52,630 nt of DNA from Parabacteroides distasonis (GTDB lineage: Bacteria > Bacteroidota > Bacteroidia > Bacteroidales > Tannerellaceae). The notes beneath the pieces are model-generated. The model was not told the DNA's origin and searched no databases. It worked only from the letters and a program-made list of their open reading frames with translations. Within the stretch, counting starts at the first letter, position 1; each line of letters opens with the position of its first letter. Shown here piece by piece: positions 16,647-25,280 of this stretch. The DNA lies in assembly GCA_021531385.1 (NCBI GenBank), contig JAFBIR010000020.1, positions 1 to 52,630 on the forward strand, read 5' to 3'. The position numbers were made by a program, and so were the translations under genes.

Positions 16647-17567
16647 ATGAGAGTTATCCACGATACACAAGCCATCACCGAACCGGGCGTGATGGCAACG
16701 ATCGGCTTTTTTGATGGGGTACATTTGGGGCATCGTTTCTTGATTGATGAGGTGAAGGCGGCCGCTGCCCAACGGGGATTACCCTCCGCTGTGATTACCT
16801 TTCCCACCCATCCGAGATCGGTGTTGCAACAAGCCTATCAGCCACGATTACTCAATAGCTTTGCGGATAAACTGCGTCTGTTGGCTACAACGGGTGTGGA
16901 TTATTGCATCGTGCTTGACTTCACGGAGGCACTTTCGCAACTCTCGGCGGAGGCCTTCTTGCGGATCTTAGCCACGCAATGGCGAGTGAAAGGATTGGTG
17001 ATTGGCTATGACCACCGCTTCGGGCATGATCGTCGGGATGGATTTGAGCAATATGTGGAATATGGACAGCGTTGGGGAATCGAGCTTTTAAAGGCTGCGG
17101 CTTTTGATGCGGGTCATACGGCTGTCAGCTCATCAGAGATTCGTCGATTGGTGCAAGAGGGCAAGGTGGAACGTGCGGCGCAATTGCTGACCTATGCCTA
17201 TCACATCAGCGGACGGATCGTCAGCGGCTACAAAGTAGGACGCACGTTGGGTTTCCCCACGGCTAATATCCAGCCAGATGACCCCATGCAATTACTTCCA
17301 GGCATTGGTGTGTATGCCGTCTGGGTAGAGGTGGCAGGTCAGCGGTATAAAGGGATGCTCTACATCGGCAGTCGTCCTACGTTGGATAACGGCACCCAGC
17401 TTTCGATCGAGGTGCATATCCTGCATTTTTCAGGTGATATTTATAACGATCCGATCCGGGTTTCTTTCGCGCATTTTGTGCGAGGCGATGAGAAATTCGA
17501 CTCTTTGGAGGCCTTGAAGGCACAACTGATGCGCGACCGGGAGGTGGTGGATCAACTCTTAAACTAA
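16647..17567 (+). CDS. ribF: Bifunctional riboflavin kinase/FMN adenylyltransferase
   Basis: This 306-residue enzyme makes FMN and then FAD from riboflavin. The N-terminal FAD synthetase domain shows the nucleotidyltransferase motif GFFDGVHLGHR (20-30) and SSSEIRRLVQEG. The C-terminal riboflavin kinase domain starts near 180 with GRTLGFPTANI. Length is normal for RibF. It sits 8 nt after the phosphatase-regulator gene, so it is probably cotranscribed with the signalling genes; a functional link is not implied. No FMN riboswitch is seen. Confidence 0.95.
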   Translation: MRVIHDTQAITEPGVMATIGFFDGVHLGHRFLIDEVKAAAAQRGLPSAVITFPTHPRSVLQQAYQPRLLNSFADKLRLLATTGVDYCIVLDFTEALSQLSAEAFLRILATQWRVKGLVIGYDHRFGHDRRDGFEQYVEYGQRWGIELLKAAAFDAGHTAVSSSEIRRLVQEGKVERAAQLLTYAYHISGRIVSGYKVGRTLGFPTANIQPDDPMQLLPGIGVYAVWVEVAGQRYKGMLYIGSRPTLDNGTQLSIEVHILHFSGDIYNDPIRVSFAHFVRGDEKFDSLEALKAQLMRDREVVDQLLN

Positions 17568-17576
17568 ACAAGCGAT

Positions 17577-18632
17577 ATGGAGAATTATTACGAAGCGATA
17601 GATTTATTGAAAGGGATGATTGCTCTGCCCTCGTTCAGTCGGGATGAGCAATCCGTTGCCGATTATTTACAAGCCCAATGGCAACAAAATGGACAGAAGG
17701 TGTTTCGCAAGGGAAACAACCTGTGGCTGATCGCCCCCGATTTCGATTTCGGAAAGCCTACCCTCCTACTCAATTCCCATATTGACACCGTGAAACCGGC
17801 TGCCGGTTGGAGTCGTGATCCCTTCACCCCGGAAGAGGATGAGGAGGGGCGTCTCTATGGCTTAGGCAGCAATGATGCGGGTGCCAGCGTGGTATCGCTT
17901 TATGCCGCTTTCTGCCAATTGGCGGAGCGGGAGCAGCCCTATAACTTGATCTTCTTGGCCTCTTGCGAGGAGGAGGTATCGGGTAAGAATGGCATTGAGA
18001 GCGTGTTGCCGGAGTTGCCACCCATCGCTTTTGCGGTGGTGGGCGAACCAACCGGGATGCGTCCTGCCGTAGCGGAAAAGGGGCTGATGGTATTGGATTG
18101 TGTGGCCAAAGGAAAGGCCGGTCATGCTGCCCGTAACGAGGGCATCAACGCCATCACCGAGGCAATGAAAGACATCGCTTGGTTCAGTAGCTATCAATTC
18201 CCGGAGGCGAGTGATTTCTTGGGGCCGGTGAAGATGACCGTGACGATTATCCATGCGGGCACACAGCATAATGTCGTGCCCGACCGTTGTGAGTTCACGG
18301 TGGATATTCGTTCTAACGAATGCTATACCAACGAACAACTTTTCGCCCTGATTAGCCAGCAGGTGCAATGCGAGGTGAAGGCCCGCAGTTTCCGGCTCAG
18401 CTCCTCCCGCACGCCGCTCGATCATCCGTTTGTACGCCGGGCGACGTTGATGGGATTGGAGCCTTTTGGCTCACCTACGTTGAGCGATCAGGCGCTGATG
18501 CGTTTCCCCTCTGTCAAGATGGGACCTGGTGATTCCGCTCGCTCGCACGGGGCGGATGAATATATCCGCGACATGGAGATCCGCGAGGCGATCGACCTCT
18601 ATGTGCGCCTGTTGGATGGATTACGGCTTTGA
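17577..18632 (+). CDS. argE: M20-family deacylase, ArgE-like (acetyl-/succinyl-ornithine or -citrulline deacylase)
   Basis: This 351-residue zinc hydrolase has the M20 metal and catalytic motifs in order: NSHIDTVKP, LGSNDAGAS, CEEEVSGKNG, VGEPTGM, and a late His in SARSHGADEY. The N-terminal IDLLKGMIALPSFSRDE is typical of the Bacteroidetes ArgE branch. In Bacteroides, arginine synthesis uses succinylated intermediates, so the substrate may be a succinylated citrulline or ornithine. No other arginine gene is near; it follows ribF by 9 nt. A general M20 peptidase role cannot be excluded. Confidence 0.82.
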   Translation: MENYYEAIDLLKGMIALPSFSRDEQSVADYLQAQWQQNGQKVFRKGNNLWLIAPDFDFGKPTLLLNSHIDTVKPAAGWSRDPFTPEEDEEGRLYGLGSNDAGASVVSLYAAFCQLAEREQPYNLIFLASCEEEVSGKNGIESVLPELPPIAFAVVGEPTGMRPAVAEKGLMVLDCVAKGKAGHAARNEGINAITEAMKDIAWFSSYQFPEASDFLGPVKMTVTIIHAGTQHNVVPDRCEFTVDIRSNECYTNEQLFALISQQVQCEVKARSFRLSSSRTPLDHPFVRRATLMGLEPFGSPTLSDQALMRFPSVKMGPGDSARSHGADEYIRDMEIREAIDLYVRLLDGLRL

Positions 18633-18645
18633 TCCCCCCTACTCT

Positions 18646-19845
18646 ATGCTCAAGAAGATCTTAGGCACCATCGGCACACGCTATCTGATCGCTCTCCTCA
18701 ACTTGGCGCTGATTTTTGTCAACGCACGGGTGTTGGGTATTGAGGGCGTGGGATTGGTGGGCTTGATCGTAGCCTCCATGAACTTGGTGGTGATCTTCAA
18801 CGGCATTCTTTCGGGCAACACCTTGGTTTATTTCATGCATCGCTATTCGATGCGCGCTGTGATGCGACCCGCTTACCTGTGGGTGCCGCTCGGCTCGGTG
18901 GTGGCTTGTGGCGCAATGGCGTTGATCGGCTTCCTGCCGAAAAGCTACGAGGTAGCGATCTGCCTCTTGGCGATGCTCAATTCGTATGTGACGGCTAACG
19001 CCCGTTTTCTGTTGGGAAAGGATGACATCAAGGGCTTTAACCTGACCTTCATGCTGCAAGGCGGATTGCTGTTCTTCGTCTTGATGGGATTTTATTACGG
19101 GTTACACTTACCCACCGTAGGAGCCTATGTAGCCGGATTGTTCGTGACCAATGGCATTGCGTTTGTTGTGAGTGCGCTGCGCTTATGGCCTTACGTGCGC
19201 CAGGAGCGACCTTTGGAGCTGCCCGTCGCCACCCCTCGCCTTTTGCGAGAAATGTTTGCTTACGGATTGTGGGCGGGTGCGGATAATTTAGCGGAGAACT
19301 GCACGACCCGCCTGAACTATTTCTTGGTGGAGCGGTTCGGTGGATTGGGTAGCGTGGGCCTGTTAGACGCAGGCACCAAGATCGCGGAAAGCGTCTGGCA
19401 CATCAGTCGCAGCGTCAGCTTTATTGAATATGGAGAGGTGGCGAAAACCACAGACACCCGGACGCAACGACAGATCACGCTTCGCCTCTTGCGACTCACG
19501 GCCTTGGCGTTGGCTTTGGTGATGGGGATTATCGTCTGTATTCCGGAAAGATTCTACACGGAATGGCTATTCAATAAGGAGTTTGCTGGGATTCGGCAGG
19601 TGATCATGGGGCTCTCGGTTGGCATCGTGACCTTGGGATGCAATAGCGTGTTGAGCCACTATTTCATTGGTAGCGGGCGCATCCGTTGGAGTGCCGCCAG
19701 CTCTGCTGTCGGGTTAGTGACGCTTTTGATCGCTGGCTCCATACTGATTCCCGCCTATGGGGTAGTTGGCTCCGCTGTGACGAGCAGCGTCGCTTTCACC
19801 GCCATGTTGCTCTTCTCTTGCCTTGTTTTCAAACGTACCCAGTAA
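18646..19845 (+). CDS. Lipid-linked polysaccharide flippase-like membrane protein (MOP superfamily)
   Basis: This 399-residue, 11-12-helix protein has an N-terminus (GTIGTRYLIALLNLALIFVN, ARVLGIEGVGLVGL) that follows the pattern of polysaccharide-synthesis flippases. The open frame runs back to 18529 inside the M20 gene, but the membrane-protein N-terminus MLKKILG starts at 18646. It is the last gene of the run that begins at 8644. No glycosyltransferases are beside it, unlike the flippase at 972, so it may serve a conserved cell-envelope glycan rather than the variable cluster. Substrate unknown. Confidence 0.82.
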   Translation: MLKKILGTIGTRYLIALLNLALIFVNARVLGIEGVGLVGLIVASMNLVVIFNGILSGNTLVYFMHRYSMRAVMRPAYLWVPLGSVVACGAMALIGFLPKSYEVAICLLAMLNSYVTANARFLLGKDDIKGFNLTFMLQGGLLFFVLMGFYYGLHLPTVGAYVAGLFVTNGIAFVVSALRLWPYVRQERPLELPVATPRLLREMFAYGLWAGADNLAENCTTRLNYFLVERFGGLGSVGLLDAGTKIAESVWHISRSVSFIEYGEVAKTTDTRTQRQITLRLLRLTALALALVMGIIVCIPERFYTEWLFNKEFAGIRQVIMGLSVGIVTLGCNSVLSHYFIGSGRIRWSAASSAVGLVTLLIAGSILIPAYGVVGSAVTSSVAFTAMLLFSCLVFKRTQ

Positions 19846-19951
19846 CGCAATTCGCAAACCACAGCTCAAAAAATCAATGAAAAAATAGCTTGAACAGGTA
19901 TTTGTCTATTGTTTGTCTATATGAAATTCTTTTTTCATTCCGATAAACGGC

Positions 19952-19959
19952 TACTTTTG
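19952..19959 (+). promoter_or_regulatory. -7 promoter element (TACTTTTG)
   Basis: An exact TAnnTTTG match lies 35 bp before the ATG of the C10 peptidase. The -33 region is a T-tract without a clear TTTG. A direct repeat TTTGTCTAT occurs 11 bp apart at 19901 and 19912, upstream of the element. Confidence 0.6.
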
Positions 19960-19993
19960 TATCTTCAAATGTAACAACTATAAAGTAAGTTCT

Positions 19994-21982
19994 ATGAGAA
20001 AACAATTAGCTCTTTTAGCAGCTGCGTTATTGGCTCTCCCCATGGCGGGCAAGATTGTCGATGCGAACCAAGCGGCACAGACGGCCGCCCGATTCATGAG
20101 CGGTCATTCCGCACTGCGTAGCACACAAGATTTGGAGTTGGTGTATACCGGACAGGCCGAGAGCCAGCTTCGGGCAGGTGAAGCCCCCTCCTTCTATGTG
20201 TATAACGTAAAAAACGGCACCGGCTTCGTGATCGTTGCCGGCGATGACGTGGCTCGTCCCATCTTGGGTTATTCGTTCCAAAACTCCTTCAGCGCCGATG
20301 TGCCTGCTCATGTCGAGGCCTTCTTGGGTCGCTACGACAAGCAGATCCGCTGGGCGCAAGCCAACGGACTGAAGTCGGACAATGCCGACATCTTCCCAAA
20401 TCCGGATGAAGGCAAGTTATTAGAGACGGCCTTGTGGAATCAAGGAGAACCCTACAACTGGGAACTGCCAATCTTAACCAACGCAGAGGGTGAGGAGGAG
20501 CAAGCCGTCACGGGTTGCGCAGCTACCGCCGCTGCCATCATCATGCAATATCATCAATATCCCACGAAATTCCAAGGTGGAGAGCACACCTGGATAAGCA
20601 ACAAGGGTGCGACGGTCACCCTGCCGGATGGCACAAAGGTCTCCAACGAGAGAGAGCTGACGGTCAACATGGACGAACCCGCCTTCGACTGGAGCAAGCT
20701 GATTTACACTTATATACCCGGCATGTTTAGCGAGGAAGAAGGCCAAGAGGTGGCCAAGCTGATGAAGTATATCGGCGCAGGCATCAACATGGAATACGAC
20801 CTGGCCGCCAATGGAGGTAGTGGAGCCTTTGACGATGATTTGCACAAGGCTTGGATCAACTATTTCCAATACACGGGCGCACGCCAAATGGATCGGCCGC
20901 AGCTGACCGATGCCGCTTTCCAGCGCATCTTGCACGAGGAAATCGATGCCAATCGCCCGATGGTTTACTCCTCCATGAGCGGTGAACACGCCTTTGTGTG
21001 CGATGGCTACGGCCCTGAAGATTACTACCATTTCAATATGGGCTGGGGTGGACAGGACAATGGCTACTATCCCATCGATGCGATCTTGATTGAAGATGAG
21101 GGGGGTGCCGGTGCCAGCACGACCACGGATAATTATTCAGGTGGCATCACCCTTCACTACAACCTGATCCCCTCCGCCAAGGAGCCGACAACCGACTTTT
21201 TCACCTACTGCTCTATTGGGTTAGAAAAGGAGGAGGATGAGGAAATACCGGTGGGTATTTTTCAGACAGACCTCTCCGAAACAATCGAGCCAGGCAAACT
21301 TTTTGACATTGATCTGTTGTGCGTAACCCCGATAGACCTGTTCGGAGCGAAGACCGCTCAGATTGCCGTGGCGCATCTCGCCAACGATGGCACTATCAAG
21401 GAGTTGGTTTGCACGCCGCAGACACAGGAGTTCAAGATCGACTTGAACTCCTACATAAACTTCTATGACGAGATGGAGAAATACTCCGAAGAGCAATGGG
21501 ATCAAGTGATCGCATCAAGTCCGGATTTAAGCCGGGTGTTTCAAATCATCGAGTCGATAAAAGATACCAATTTTGAGGCATTGACTTGCCAAATCAACCA
21601 ACCCATCGAAGCGGGCGACTATTTGATGGCTGTCTCTTCGCAAGATGGCGGCAAACAGTGGCTGCCAATCGTGAGTCGGGCGGATCTCCATACAGACACA
21701 AAGATAAATGTGGATGTCATCGAACTAACAGCATCGACTGATGATGACTCCGATTTAATGGCTCCAACCGCCAACGCCTCCATCGAGGCAGCTGATCAAG
21801 CCAACATCTATGGGACTGAGGGCAAGCTCTGCATAGAAAATGCTGAGGGCGAGGTGAAGGTCTATACCGCTACGGGCGCTTGCATAGCGACTCGCCAAGT
21901 GAAGGGAGCGGCTCAGATCGCTTTGCCGAAGGGTGTTTATCTCGTGAAGCTCGGCAAGCAGATAACGAAAGTCATCATTTGA
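19994..21982 (+). CDS. Secreted C10-family cysteine peptidase (streptopain/PrtT-like) with T9SS-like C-terminal domain
   Basis: This 662-residue protein has a signal peptide (LALLAAALLALPMAG), a pro/inhibitor domain to about residue 140, and the peptidase at about 145-395. The catalytic Cys175 is in VTGCAATAAAIIMQYHQYP, His332 in GEHAFVCDGY, followed by FNMGWGGQDNGYY. A beta-rich linker follows. The last 65 residues fit a type IX secretion sorting domain (KVYTATGACIATRQV.., PKGVYLVKLGKQITKVII). It should be exported and attached to or released from the surface, degrading host or dietary protein. It is monocistronic, with its own -7 element and a terminator right after. Related enzymes are P. 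gingivalis PrtT and streptococcal SpeB. Confidence 0.92.
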   Translation: MRKQLALLAAALLALPMAGKIVDANQAAQTAARFMSGHSALRSTQDLELVYTGQAESQLRAGEAPSFYVYNVKNGTGFVIVAGDDVARPILGYSFQNSFSADVPAHVEAFLGRYDKQIRWAQANGLKSDNADIFPNPDEGKLLETALWNQGEPYNWELPILTNAEGEEEQAVTGCAATAAAIIMQYHQYPTKFQGGEHTWISNKGATVTLPDGTKVSNERELTVNMDEPAFDWSKLIYTYIPGMFSEEEGQEVAKLMKYIGAGINMEYDLAANGGSGAFDDDLHKAWINYFQYTGARQMDRPQLTDAAFQRILHEEIDANRPMVYSSMSGEHAFVCDGYGPEDYYHFNMGWGGQDNGYYPIDAILIEDEGGAGASTTTDNYSGGITLHYNLIPSAKEPTTDFFTYCSIGLEKEEDEEIPVGIFQTDLSETIEPGKLFDIDLLCVTPIDLFGAKTAQIAVAHLANDGTIKELVCTPQTQEFKIDLNSYINFYDEMEKYSEEQWDQVIASSPDLSRVFQIIESIKDTNFEALTCQINQPIEAGDYLMAVSSQDGGKQWLPIVSRADLHTDTKINVDVIELTASTDDDSDLMAPTANASIEAADQANIYGTEGKLCIENAEGEVKVYTATGACIATRQVKGAAQIALPKGVYLVKLGKQITKVII

Positions 21983-22006
21983 TTAACTATCCAATGAAAT
22001 ATAATC

Positions 22007-22058
22007 CGGCCTGCTGCGGAAAACGCCATCCGCGGTGGGCCGTTGTTTGTTTCTTTTC
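22007..22058 (+). terminator. Rho-independent terminator of the C10 peptidase gene
   Basis: A 13-bp stem, CGGCCTGCTGCGG (22007-22019) with CCGCGGTGGGCCG (22030-22042), pairs with three G-U wobbles around a 10-nt loop. A T-rich tract (TTGTTTGTTTCTTTT) follows. It starts 24 nt after the stop codon. Confidence 0.72.
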
Positions 22059-22127
22059 AGTTAGAAAGGTTGGTTTTGCCTGTTTTTCCCTCCACTCATG
22101 GCTATGAAATTATCCCAATATATAACA

Positions 22128-22380
22128 GGATAATATCTACTGCATGCAATATTGTCTTTTTATATAAAGGGATAATATCTATTGCATACAATATTGTCTT
22201 TTTATATAAAGGGATAATATCTATTGCATACAATATTGTCTTTTTATATAAAGGGATAATATCTACTGCATGCAATATTGTCTTTTTATATAAAGGGATA
22301 ATATCTACTGCATACAATATTATCTTTTTATATAATGAGATAATATTGCATGCCTAAATATTATCCTTTTATATAATTAG
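22128..22380. repeat. 42-bp tandem repeat array, five copies plus a degenerate sixth
   Basis: Near-identical 42-bp units start at 22128, 22170, 22212, 22254 and 22296; a shortened, diverged copy starts at 22338. Copies differ mainly in CTACTGCATGC versus CTATTGCATAC. Each unit can fold GATAATAT with ATATTGTC (one G-U) around a loop containing TGCATGCA or TGCATACA, followed by TTTTT, which is terminator-like on the plus strand. The unit is 14 codons long and lacks stops in one frame per strand, so the open frames seen here on both strands are by-products. It lies between the peptidase terminator and the AraC-type gene. Confidence 0.92.
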
Positions 22381-22415
22381 ATAGTATATAGTCTCTGCAA
22401 AAGAGGAAAATTGGC

Positions 22416-22423
22416 TATTTTTG
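22416..22423 (+). promoter_or_regulatory. -7 promoter element (TATTTTTG)
   Basis: TATTTTTG lies 20 bp before ATG 22444, just downstream of the 42-bp repeat array. It fits TAnnTTTG, but no -33 element is evident. It rules out the upstream TTG (22411) as the start of the regulator. Confidence 0.5.
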
Positions 22424-22443
22424 TCTCATTTAATGGAAGGGAT

Positions 22444-23001
22444 ATGTTGAAAGGAAAGCACAAAGTCAAAGACAGATGGTATGGAAGGAGCCATAGGGAT
22501 GATAAAGAGTTGCAGCGCAAGCGCTATGTGCCCCATGCAGCGCTGCCTCGGAAACCGCAATTCGAGTTTGAACAGCTTTATCGCTCGGTGTTCACCGAGG
22601 AGCGTCGCTATGTAGACAACCAGGTGACTTACGTGAAGCTGCCCGACCGCTACAAGCCTTCGGGCATAGAGATACTCGATCTCTACATCGACCGCCTGCA
22701 TCGGGGAGGAATTTCGGTGTCAGGCTTTTGCAAGGAGCTGGGGGTGTTGCCCTTGGAGCTGAACGGTTTTATCTTCCTGCTGACGGGAATGACCAACGAG
22801 GAGTTTCGCACACGCTGGATGTTGATGCGTGCTGATGAGCTGCTGCGTTACAGTGACCTCCCGATTACAAAAATTGGCGCACGTTCCGGCATCGGATCGC
22901 ACACCAATTTATATCATTTCTATCAGCGGGAATGCGGCTGCTCGCCCTTCGATCGCCGCTATATGTTGCGGCAGCCGAATGATGCGGGGCGGTATCGCTG
23001 A
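22444..23001 (+). CDS. Small AraC-type DNA-binding protein
   Basis: This 185-residue protein has a C-terminal third resembling an AraC/XylS helix-turn-helix: RADELLRYSDLPITKIGARSGIGSHTNLYHFYQRECGCSPFDRR has the spacing of the second AraC helix-turn-helix and the family signature. The N-terminal half is basic (GKHKVKDRWYGRSHRDDKE) and lacks a recognisable cupin or sensor domain. It ends 6 nt before the convergent thiH stop. Its target is unknown; the adjacent 42-bp array is an obvious candidate, but that is inference. Start chosen at ATG 22444 because the promoter overlaps the upstream TTG. Confidence 0.72.
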   Translation: MLKGKHKVKDRWYGRSHRDDKELQRKRYVPHAALPRKPQFEFEQLYRSVFTEERRYVDNQVTYVKLPDRYKPSGIEILDLYIDRLHRGGISVSGFCKELGVLPLELNGFIFLLTGMTNEEFRTRWMLMRADELLRYSDLPITKIGARSGIGSHTNLYHFYQRECGCSPFDRRYMLRQPNDAGRYR

Positions 23002-23007
23002 CGCTTC

Positions 23008-24141
23008 CTACTTGCGGCAGGTCAGCTCGTCGAACGACTGATCCCAGTCTTTCCAGACCGGTTCGATGCCGAGGGCACGCAACGCCGCAGCCACCTCGCC
23101 CGTCTTGCGCTCGTCGCTGACGTGGAATTGCTCCAGCGCCTGCGGATAGGAGTAGTAACCTCCCGGATCGGTCTTGCTCTCCGCGCTCATCGTGGTCACG
23201 CCGAGGCGCGCCATGTGGTTGCGGAAGGAGGCACTCTCGCGGGTGGAATAGGAAATATCCACATCGTGGTCGAAGATGCGGGTGGCGAAGGTGACCTGCG
23301 CCAGCTCACGATCGCTCATCACGACGTTAGGCTGGAAACCGCCATTCTCCGAAGGACGCATCCGGGGGAAATTGAAGCTGTATTTCGTTTTCCAATAATG
23401 CTTTTGCAGGTAGCGCAGGTGATGCGCCATCATGGTGATGTCGGTGCGCCACTCCTTCTCCAATCCGACCAAGACACCCATGCCGATGGAGTGTACGCCG
23501 GCCTGTCCCATACGGTCGAAGCCATTCACGCGCCACTCGAAGTTGGCCTTCATGCCGCGGGGATGGTAGATGTTATAGTTTGCCTTGTGATAGGTCTCCT
23601 GGAAACAGATCACGCCGTTCATGCCGTGATGCGTCAGCTCCTCATATTCCTCCACGGAGAGGGGCATCACCTCGATCTTCAGGTTAGAGAAATAGGGGCG
23701 CGCCAAGTCGAGCGAACGAGCGATGTAGGGTACGCCGGCCTTCACCGGGTTCTCGCCGGTCACGATCAGCAGGTTCTCGAACGGGCCGAGCTTTTTGATG
23801 GCCTTGTATTCGTTGACCATCTCCTCCTCCGTCAAGATGGTGCGCTTCATGGGGTTGCTCACGTGGAACCCACAATAGACGCAGGAGTTGGTGCAGGAGT
23901 TGGTGATATAGAGCGGGATGAAGATCTGCATCGTGTTGCCAAACCGCTCACGGGTATAACGATAGCTCAGTTGCGCCATCGTCTCCAAATAGGGTTCAGC
24001 GGCAGGAGAGATCAAGGCCATGAAGTCCTCCACATCGAGGTGGCTCTTCGCCAATGCGCGGCGTACGTCTGCGTCGCTCTTGGCGTAGATGGCCTCCGTC
24101 GTGGCATCCCAATCAATCTTTTCTAATACTTCTGAGAACAT
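23008..24141 (-). CDS. thiH: 2-iminoacetate synthase (tyrosine lyase)
   Basis: This 377-residue radical-SAM enzyme cleaves tyrosine to 2-iminoacetate (dehydroglycine) and p-cresol for the thiazole part of thiamine. The [4Fe-4S] motif CTNSCVYCGF fits CxxxCxxC, followed by family signatures (GENPVKAGVPYI, CFQETYHKANYNIYHPRGMK, FNFPRMRPSENG). Length is normal. It is the third gene of thiS-thiG-thiH, 38 nt after thiG. Anaerobes such as Bacteroidales use ThiH rather than the oxygen-requiring ThiO. Confidence 0.95.
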   Translation of the reverse strand: MFSEVLEKIDWDATTEAIYAKSDADVRRALAKSHLDVEDFMALISPAAEPYLETMAQLSYRYTRERFGNTMQIFIPLYITNSCTNSCVYCGFHVSNPMKRTILTEEEMVNEYKAIKKLGPFENLLIVTGENPVKAGVPYIARSLDLARPYFSNLKIEVMPLSVEEYEELTHHGMNGVICFQETYHKANYNIYHPRGMKANFEWRVNGFDRMGQAGVHSIGMGVLVGLEKEWRTDITMMAHHLRYLQKHYWKTKYSFNFPRMRPSENGGFQPNVVMSDRELAQVTFATRIFDHDVDISYSTRESASFRNHMARLGVTTMSAESKTDPGGYYSYPQALEQFHVSDERKTGEVAAALRALGIEPVWKDWDQSFDELTCRK

Positions 24142-24179
24142 TAAATGAATGTTTTATAGATGAATGCTGTTTTCTGATT

Positions 24180-24953
24180 TTACTGCAAGAACGCCGTCAG
24201 CGGCGAGGAGGCGTTGGCCTCGAAGTTGGCGCTGACACTGCCCAATCCGGCCTCGTAAGCCTCTCGACCCGCCTCCACAGCCTGCCGGAACGCGTTGGCC
24301 ATGCGGACAGGATCGGCGGCGATTGCGATCGCCGTATTGACCAAGACGGCAGAGGCTCCCAATTCCATCGCCTCGGCTGCGTGGCTGGGCGAGCCGATGC
24401 CGGCATCCACCACGACGGGAACACCCGCTTGCTCAATGATAATCTGCAAGAAATCTTTCGTGCGCAAGCCGCGATTCGTGCCAATCGGTGCGCCAAGCGG
24501 CATCACGGTAGCGGCGCCTGCCTCCTCCAATCGCTTGCACAAGACAGGATCAGCCTGGCAATAGGGAAGCACGACGAAGCCCAACTTCACCAGTTTCTCC
24601 GTCGCTTTCAACGTTTCAATCGAGTCGGGCAACAGGTAGCGCGGATCGGGATGAATCTCCAGTTTCAGCCAGTTGGTGCCGAACGCCTCGCGGGCCATCT
24701 GTGCGGCGAAGACCGCCTCCTCGGCGTCGCGCACACCGGAGGTATTGGGCAGGAGTTGGATATGCTCATGCGTGATGTGGCGCAACATATCATCCTCCGG
24801 ATTCTCTAAGTCGATCCGTTTCATGGCGACAGTCACCATCTCTGAACCGGAAGTCCGGATCGCTTGCTCCATCAACTCGTTGGAGCGGAACTTACCAGTA
24901 CCTAAAAACAGGCGGGAAGAGAAGCTCTTTCCCGCGATCGTTAATTTTTCCAT
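24180..24953 (-). CDS. thiG: Thiazole synthase
   Basis: This 257-residue TIM-barrel enzyme condenses 1-deoxyxylulose 5-phosphate, dehydroglycine and the sulfur of ThiS-thiocarboxylate into the thiazole phosphate. Signatures: [12 protein letters not shown] at the N-terminus, [68 protein letters not shown]. Length is normal. It is flanked by thiS upstream and thiH downstream on the same strand. Confidence 0.97.
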   Translation of the reverse strand: MEKLTIAGKSFSSRLFLGTGKFRSNELMEQAIRTSGSEMVTVAMKRIDLENPEDDMLRHITHEHIQLLPNTSGVRDAEEAVFAAQMAREAFGTNWLKLEIHPDPRYLLPDSIETLKATEKLVKLGFVVLPYCQADPVLCKRLEEAGAATVMPLGAPIGTNRGLRTKDFLQIIIEQAGVPVVVDAGIGSPSHAAEAMELGASAVLVNTAIAIAADPVRMANAFRQAVEAGREAYEAGLGSVSANFEANASSPLTAFLQ

Positions 24954-24984
24954 TTATCTCTGATTTGCTTGAATCGTTTGTATC

Positions 24985-25185
24985 TTATCCGCCGCAAGCC
25001 GCTTTGATAACGACGACCTGGGCCCCTTCTTGGAGGCTCGTCGCGCTCCATTCCTCACGAGGGATCATTTGATTGTTGACCGCTACGGCCACCCCTTTCT
25101 CCGGGAGCCGCAAGGCTTCGGCCAGTGTGCTGAGTGTGCTGCCTTCGGCCATTTCCATTGCTTTGTTGTTGACGATAATCTGCAT
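24985..25185 (-). CDS. thiS: Sulfur carrier protein ThiS
   Basis: This 66-residue ubiquitin-fold protein ends in the required Gly-Gly (AACGG), which is adenylated and converted to a thiocarboxylate to feed ThiG. Typical features are MQIIVNNKAMEMAEGSTLSTL and GVAVAVNNQMIPREEW. The open frame extends 17 codons upstream, but the family N-terminus begins at MQIIVN (25185). The activating enzyme ThiF is not in the window. Confidence 0.93.
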   Translation of the reverse strand: MQIIVNNKAMEMAEGSTLSTLAEALRLPEKGVAVAVNNQMIPREEWSATSLQEGAQVVVIKAACGG

Positions 25186-25205
25186 GCGTTCTTTTTTATT
25201 CCCGG

Positions 25206-25236
25206 CAAAGTAAGAGAAAAGATAGCGGATAAACAA
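25206..25236 (-). promoter_or_regulatory. Probable promoter of thiSGH
   Basis: On the minus strand TTG (25236-25234) is followed after 20 nt by TTACTTTG (25213-25206), a near match to TAnnTTTG. The space to the divergent esterase start is only about 95 bp. It contains no THI-box/TPP riboswitch signature that I can see. Confidence 0.45.
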
Positions 25237-25280
25237 TATTTATTGGCTATATTTACGGCCGTAATTAAAAACTAAATTCC

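Noticed and set aside
22043-22357. Open frames on both strands with 14-residue repeats (22043-22357 and 22102-22317)
   Set aside because: They are translations of the 42-bp DNA repeat (42 is divisible by 3). Simultaneous openness on both strands and the terminator-like content argue against protein.
22128-22380. CRISPR array
   Set aside because: Units are contiguous with no unique spacers and there are no cas genes. The same applies to the arrays at 43190 and 51345.
23122-24126. 334-residue plus-strand open frame opposite thiH
   Set aside because: It is the shadow of a high-GC gene with clear radical-SAM motifs; its translation is His/Leu/Val-rich with no domain.
25186-25280. TPP riboswitch upstream of thiS
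   Set aside because: No THI-box core sequence or room for the full aptamer between thiS and the divergent esterase gene.
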